From assembly GCF_024347475.1 (NCBI RefSeq), contig NZ_AP025489.1, positions 1-64,000 of the forward strand: 64,000 nt of DNA, given 5' to 3'. The notes beneath the pieces were generated by a model that searched no databases, was not told where the DNA came from, and worked only from the letters and a program-made list of their open reading frames with translations. The translations under genes and the position numbers were made by a program. Position 1 is the first letter of the stretch. Each line of letters begins with the position of its first letter. This document shows positions 61,152 to 64,000 of the stretch, piece after piece. The DNA is from Vibrio fortis (GTDB lineage: Bacteria; Pseudomonadota; Gammaproteobacteria; Enterobacterales; Vibrionaceae).

Positions 61152-61547
61152 TCATTCCTTATCAAATCCATCAACAATAATAGCGCCCATTGATGCTGGC
61201 ATAGCGATGACAATGACGCGCTTTAACGCGACCAACGGAGAATCAAGCACTGGTAACTTGTCAATGCACAGCAAAACTAAAGCAACGACCATTATTGTTA
61301 ATACGTAAGCAATCGCGATACGCGATATAAACTCCGTCACTCTACCGCTGATATTCCTTTGGTAAACGCTCTCAAAGGCATAAATTGACAAAAACACACA
61401 CGACAGAAGAAAAAGTAAAGTGAGGTTCGTTGTTGGCAAACTTTCACCCAACAACCAAGCCTCTTCAGAAAATGAAATTGGCACGGCGAGAGCAAAGGCG
61501 CCAACAAAAATCTGCCCTGCATCCTCAAGGTTGAAGCTCTTTGACAC
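61152..61547 (-). CDS. DUF2391-family membrane protein
   Basis: A 131-residue inner-membrane protein of the DUF2391/TIGR02587 family. It opens MSKSFNLEDAGQIFVGAFALAVPISFSEEAWLLGE, the family signature, followed by three more hydrophobic helices and a basic linker. The start is GTG at 61547 with a perfect AGGAGG 5 bases upstream. Function is unknown; homologues lie near ion-transport genes. Its neighbour on the far side is zntB, divergently transcribed. Confidence 0.82.
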   Translation of the reverse strand: MSKSFNLEDAGQIFVGAFALAVPISFSEEAWLLGESLPTTNLTLLFLLSCVFLSIYAFESVYQRNISGRVTEFISRIAIAYVLTIMVVALVLLCIDKLPVLDSPLVALKRVIVIAMPASMGAIIVDGFDKE

Positions 61548-61723
61548 GAGGCCTCCTAGCCAATATTACGTGCATTGGTCGAATTAATAGTCTAATACGG
61601 TGTCGCTACATTTTTGAGAGTATATAGCAGAAAAACTAACTATGTTTAGTATACAGTAAGAATCTGTTAGTGCTTCTGTAACTGCCTAAAACTGATGAAT
61701 TTTCATTCTTAACGAGGATAAAC

Positions 61724-62719
61724 ATGTCTCAATTTGGCTATGCAAAAAATGCTCCTAAGGGCCTTATACATGCAATGGTGTTAGATGGTGCCGGAGGTGG
61801 TGATTTAATCGATTGGGAGCAGGTTAATGACTTTGAAAGTGACCAATCGGGGCTATGGTTGCATTTTGATTATAGTGAACCTGAAGCTCAACAATGGATT
61901 CAAAACTGTAGTGGTTTGAATGAAATTGCTGTTGACGGTTTGATCAATCCAGACAATCGTCCGCATGTTCTTACTCGGGTAAATAATTTGCTTCTTATCT
62001 TAAGAGGAGTGAATTTGAACGAAGGAGCGAATCCCGAAGATATGGTGTCCGTTAGAATTTGGACTAATGGCAAAATATTGATTAGCACGAGGAAGAGAGT
62101 TCTAACCTCAACACAAGATATTTTGGCGAGTCTAGAAAACCATTCGGGTCCCTTATCTGCAGGAGAGTTGCTAGTTCAGTGGACTGACCGAGTGGTCGCG
62201 AGGATGAACGATACGATTAACTTCTTAGAAGACAATGCATCAGAGATTGAAGAAGCGCTGTTCGTTGATGAGCCGAGTCAATTACGTTCGAAACTACTCA
62301 AGAATAGGCAGCAGTGCATTGGTATTAGACGATATATCGCTCCACAAAGAGAAGCATTAAACAAGCTCGCCACCGAACCATTACATTGGTTGAGTGATAT
62401 TGATCGTATGGCGTTACGTAGCATCGCGGATAGGCAGATCCGTTATGTGGAAGACATCGATACTATTAAAGAACGCACCAATATGGTCAAGGAGGAGCTT
62501 CTGAGTAGGGTGTCTGAAGAGCTTAATAATCGCAGTTTTGTTTTAACCGTTGTGGCAGCCATTTTTCTTCCATTAGGCTTTTTCACTGGCTTGATGGGAG
62601 TTAATGTCGGAGGAATGCCAGGTATCGAAAATGAACTCGCTTTTTGGTTTGTTGTGGGTATTTGTATTGGCTGCACGGGCCTACTGGGAGCTTACTTCTA
62701 CTTTAAGAAATGGTTTTAG
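61724..62719 (+). CDS. zntB: ZntB zinc transporter (CorA family)
   Basis: A 331-residue CorA-superfamily pentameric cation channel of the ZntB type, moving Zn(II) across the inner membrane. The N-terminal cytoplasmic domain (residues 1-260) is followed by a long stalk helix with SNxM-type ending (here LLSRVSEELNNRSFVLTVVAAIF) and two helices. Between them the pore signature is GVNVGGMPG, a variant of the CorA GMN motif with Val for Met. Length and the GxN motif match ZntB. It is divergent from the DUF2391 gene. Confidence 0.92.
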   Translation: MSQFGYAKNAPKGLIHAMVLDGAGGGDLIDWEQVNDFESDQSGLWLHFDYSEPEAQQWIQNCSGLNEIAVDGLINPDNRPHVLTRVNNLLLILRGVNLNEGANPEDMVSVRIWTNGKILISTRKRVLTSTQDILASLENHSGPLSAGELLVQWTDRVVARMNDTINFLEDNASEIEEALFVDEPSQLRSKLLKNRQQCIGIRRYIAPQREALNKLATEPLHWLSDIDRMALRSIADRQIRYVEDIDTIKERTNMVKEELLSRVSEELNNRSFVLTVVAAIFLPLGFFTGLMGVNVGGMPGIENELAFWFVVGICIGCTGLLGAYFYFKKWF

Positions 62720-62813
62720 GTGCGCGAGTATTTTCAAGTGCCCATTTTGAACTGCGAACGATCAAGTTTTCTTTAACCGCTTTCATTGAAAGCTAACAGG
62801 GAGTCGTAAGTAG

Positions 62814-62827
62814 TATAATGCATTATA
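62814..62827. promoter_or_regulatory. 14-base perfect palindrome downstream of zntB
   Basis: TATAATG-CATTATA is a perfect dyad about 95 bases past the zntB stop and 46 bases past the end of the convergent lipoprotein gene. Its AT content makes chance possible. Confidence 0.25.
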
Positions 62828-62872
62828 ACTAAATTTCTATATTCCAATTGAGCTATCCAAAGACAAAGTGAA

Positions 62873-63466
62873 TCATTCTGGCAAAGGATAATCGTCACCA
62901 ATTTTACACACTAGGCTCCCCACAATAGCTTTTTCAAATCGAATGGTACCTTCGGCATCTGAATCAGCCATATTCATCTCACCATCAATCATGTGGTTGA
63001 TTTCCTGAGCCGCTCCGAGTGGTACTAACCAGATACAAGCCGCTAATGAACATGCCTCAGATGAAGGTTGGCAGCCCGTTTCAGAGCTTCCTCTCACCCA
63101 TGAGCTGTCTTTTTCTTTTAGCAAGATCTGTGTCGCGATATAGTCAGGATGACTAATGTACTGGTCCCCCCCGATCCAAGTATCTTCGAAGGGTAGGTAT
63201 GGACCTTGCCACGTGGATAATCCTGGGTTCTCGATAAGGTTGTTGATATTCAAATAACCAAAGTTAGCGTCAGTATCTAAAGTGATAGGTGGCAAACCAC
63301 CATTGTCGACGGCATATTGGTGCGTTGCATCTAATACTTGGTCAAGGTAGTGGATGATGAGCTTTGTTTCTTCAGTCTCAGACGCATTGGAACTGAACGC
63401 TTGGCAACCGAGTAGACTAGCCACGATCAAAGCAGTGCTGGCTACTGCTATTTTCAATTTTGTCAT
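62873..63466 (-). CDS. Small predicted lipoprotein
   Basis: A roughly 197-residue exported lipoprotein. From ATG at 63466 the leader is MTKLKIAVASTALIVASLLGC with the lipobox LLGC, so Cys21 would be lipidated; a GTG five codons earlier (63481) is an alternative start. The mature region has LDQVLDATHQYAVDNGGLPP, which resembles the alpha-helical spine and YAxDNGxxP loop of type II pseudopilins, then ISHPDYIATQILL and four Cys (two near residues 136-142). I do not recognise a family. The pseudopilin resemblance may only reflect a similar fold. Confidence 0.6.
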   Translation of the reverse strand: MTKLKIAVASTALIVASLLGCQAFSSNASETEETKLIIHYLDQVLDATHQYAVDNGGLPPITLDTDANFGYLNINNLIENPGLSTWQGPYLPFEDTWIGGDQYISHPDYIATQILLKEKDSSWVRGSSETGCQPSSEACSLAACIWLVPLGAAQEINHMIDGEMNMADSDAEGTIRFEKAIVGSLVCKIGDDYPLPE

Positions 63467-63658
63467 TCGAACTAAAGGCACAATTAAAATCCTGGTATTT
63501 GTAAAGCTGTGGCGAAAGAGGGAGAGATATTCAGAGCGGTGAATTTATATCAGAACATACTTAAAATTGTCACAAATTTGTAATTAAACGGCGTATTTGC
63601 ACTTAGTTTACTTTGCCAGTAAGTTATTCATCATTGGTAAACAAGGTACTCAGGGCTG

Positions 63659-64000
63659 ATGGATAAGATAGAGGTATTTTTAGTAAACGCGTTTACAAAG
63701 GACGGAGGTGGGGGAAATCCGGCTGGTGTCGTTTTGAATGGCGGTCGTCTCAACGATGAGGATAAGCTACACATCGCTCAGATTATCGGTTACTCAGAGA
63801 CAGCGTTTGTAAGTAGAGATGTAGAAGTGGACTTTGAAGTCTCTTTCTTTACTACCACTGGCGAGGTGGATTTTTGTGGACATGCGACGTTGGCTACATT
63901 TTCTGTATTACATCAGAAAGGTTTTATCGCCGACGGTCAATATCGCCAGAGAACCAAATCAGGGGTATTACCTGTATCGGTCAACGCTCTGGGTGAGGTC
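63659..64000 (+). CDS. PhzF-family protein, 3' end outside window
   Basis: The first 114 codons of a PhzF-family (phenazine biosynthesis-like) epimerase or isomerase. It opens MDKIEVFLVNAFTKDGGGGN, followed by PAGVVLN, the AQIIGYSETAFVS segment with the conserved Glu, and TTTGEVDFCGHATLATFSVLH, which holds the second-strand motif with GHATLA. Full-length members are about 260-300 residues. It is divergent from the lipoprotein gene. The gene runs off the right edge, so its completeness is unknown. Confidence 0.88.
   Translation, partial: MDKIEVFLVNAFTKDGGGGNPAGVVLNGGRLNDEDKLHIAQIIGYSETAFVSRDVEVDFEVSFFTTTGEVDFCGHATLATFSVLHQKGFIADGQYRQRTKSGVLPVSVNALGEV

Overview
The window looks like a chromosomal segment of a Vibrio-type gammaproteobacterium. 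The grounds are the moderately AT-rich base composition, the flagellin type, the Dps, ZntB, YdjM-like and DUF3465 proteins, and a giant VCBS-repeat adhesin beside a type I secretion operon. I see no rRNA, tRNA, CRISPR array, transposase or integrase.

Layout. (1) 1-5.8 kb is a sugar-use block: a GH94-like glycoside phosphorylase cut by the left edge, a GPH-family sugar:cation symporter and a secreted TIM-barrel glycosidase-like protein. (2) 5.9-10.3 kb holds an orphan flagellin with a one-base frameshift near its 3' end, a decayed scrap of a second dps, and a large lipoprotein. (3) 10.5-18.6 kb holds dps, two LysR regulators (one divergent from a YdcZ-type transporter pair, one divergent from an enoyl-CoA hydratase homologue), a CDGSH/FMN glutamate-synthase-like fusion, a GNAT, and a YdjM-type gene split by an in-frame TGA. 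(4) 18.7-31.4 kb is an accessory stretch of small single-gene modules: two immunity-like proteins, two nucleotidyltransferases, a nitrilase, an HD hydrolase, two VOC proteins, four GNATs, an LprI-like protein, a YHS protein, a P-loop kinase, a lone RibD-type deaminase and others. The content resembles Vibrio integron cassettes, but I find no attC sites. (5) 31.6-34.4 kb holds a quinone-oxidoreductase-like enzyme, an ABM monooxygenase and a LysR, with matching palindromic half-sites, followed by a GNAT remnant.

(6) 34.7-61.1 kb is the centrepiece. An HD-GYP phosphodiesterase precedes a type I secretion operon of two ABC half-exporters and an HlyD-family adaptor. Convergent to it is a 15.2 kb gene for a 5080-residue adhesin with 20 near-identical 99-residue VCBS repeats. 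Beyond a decayed alpha/beta hydrolase lies an EAL protein. The secretion operon and its likely substrate are thus bracketed by two proteins of cyclic-di-GMP turnover. Both ABC ATPase domains lack key residues, which makes the exporter unusual. (7) 61.1-64 kb holds a DUF2391 membrane protein, ZntB, a small lipoprotein and the start of a PhzF-family gene.

Several genes are broken or are remnants (flagellin, YdjM-like, dps scrap, GNAT scrap, alpha/beta hydrolase), so this segment appears to be undergoing turnover between conserved genes.
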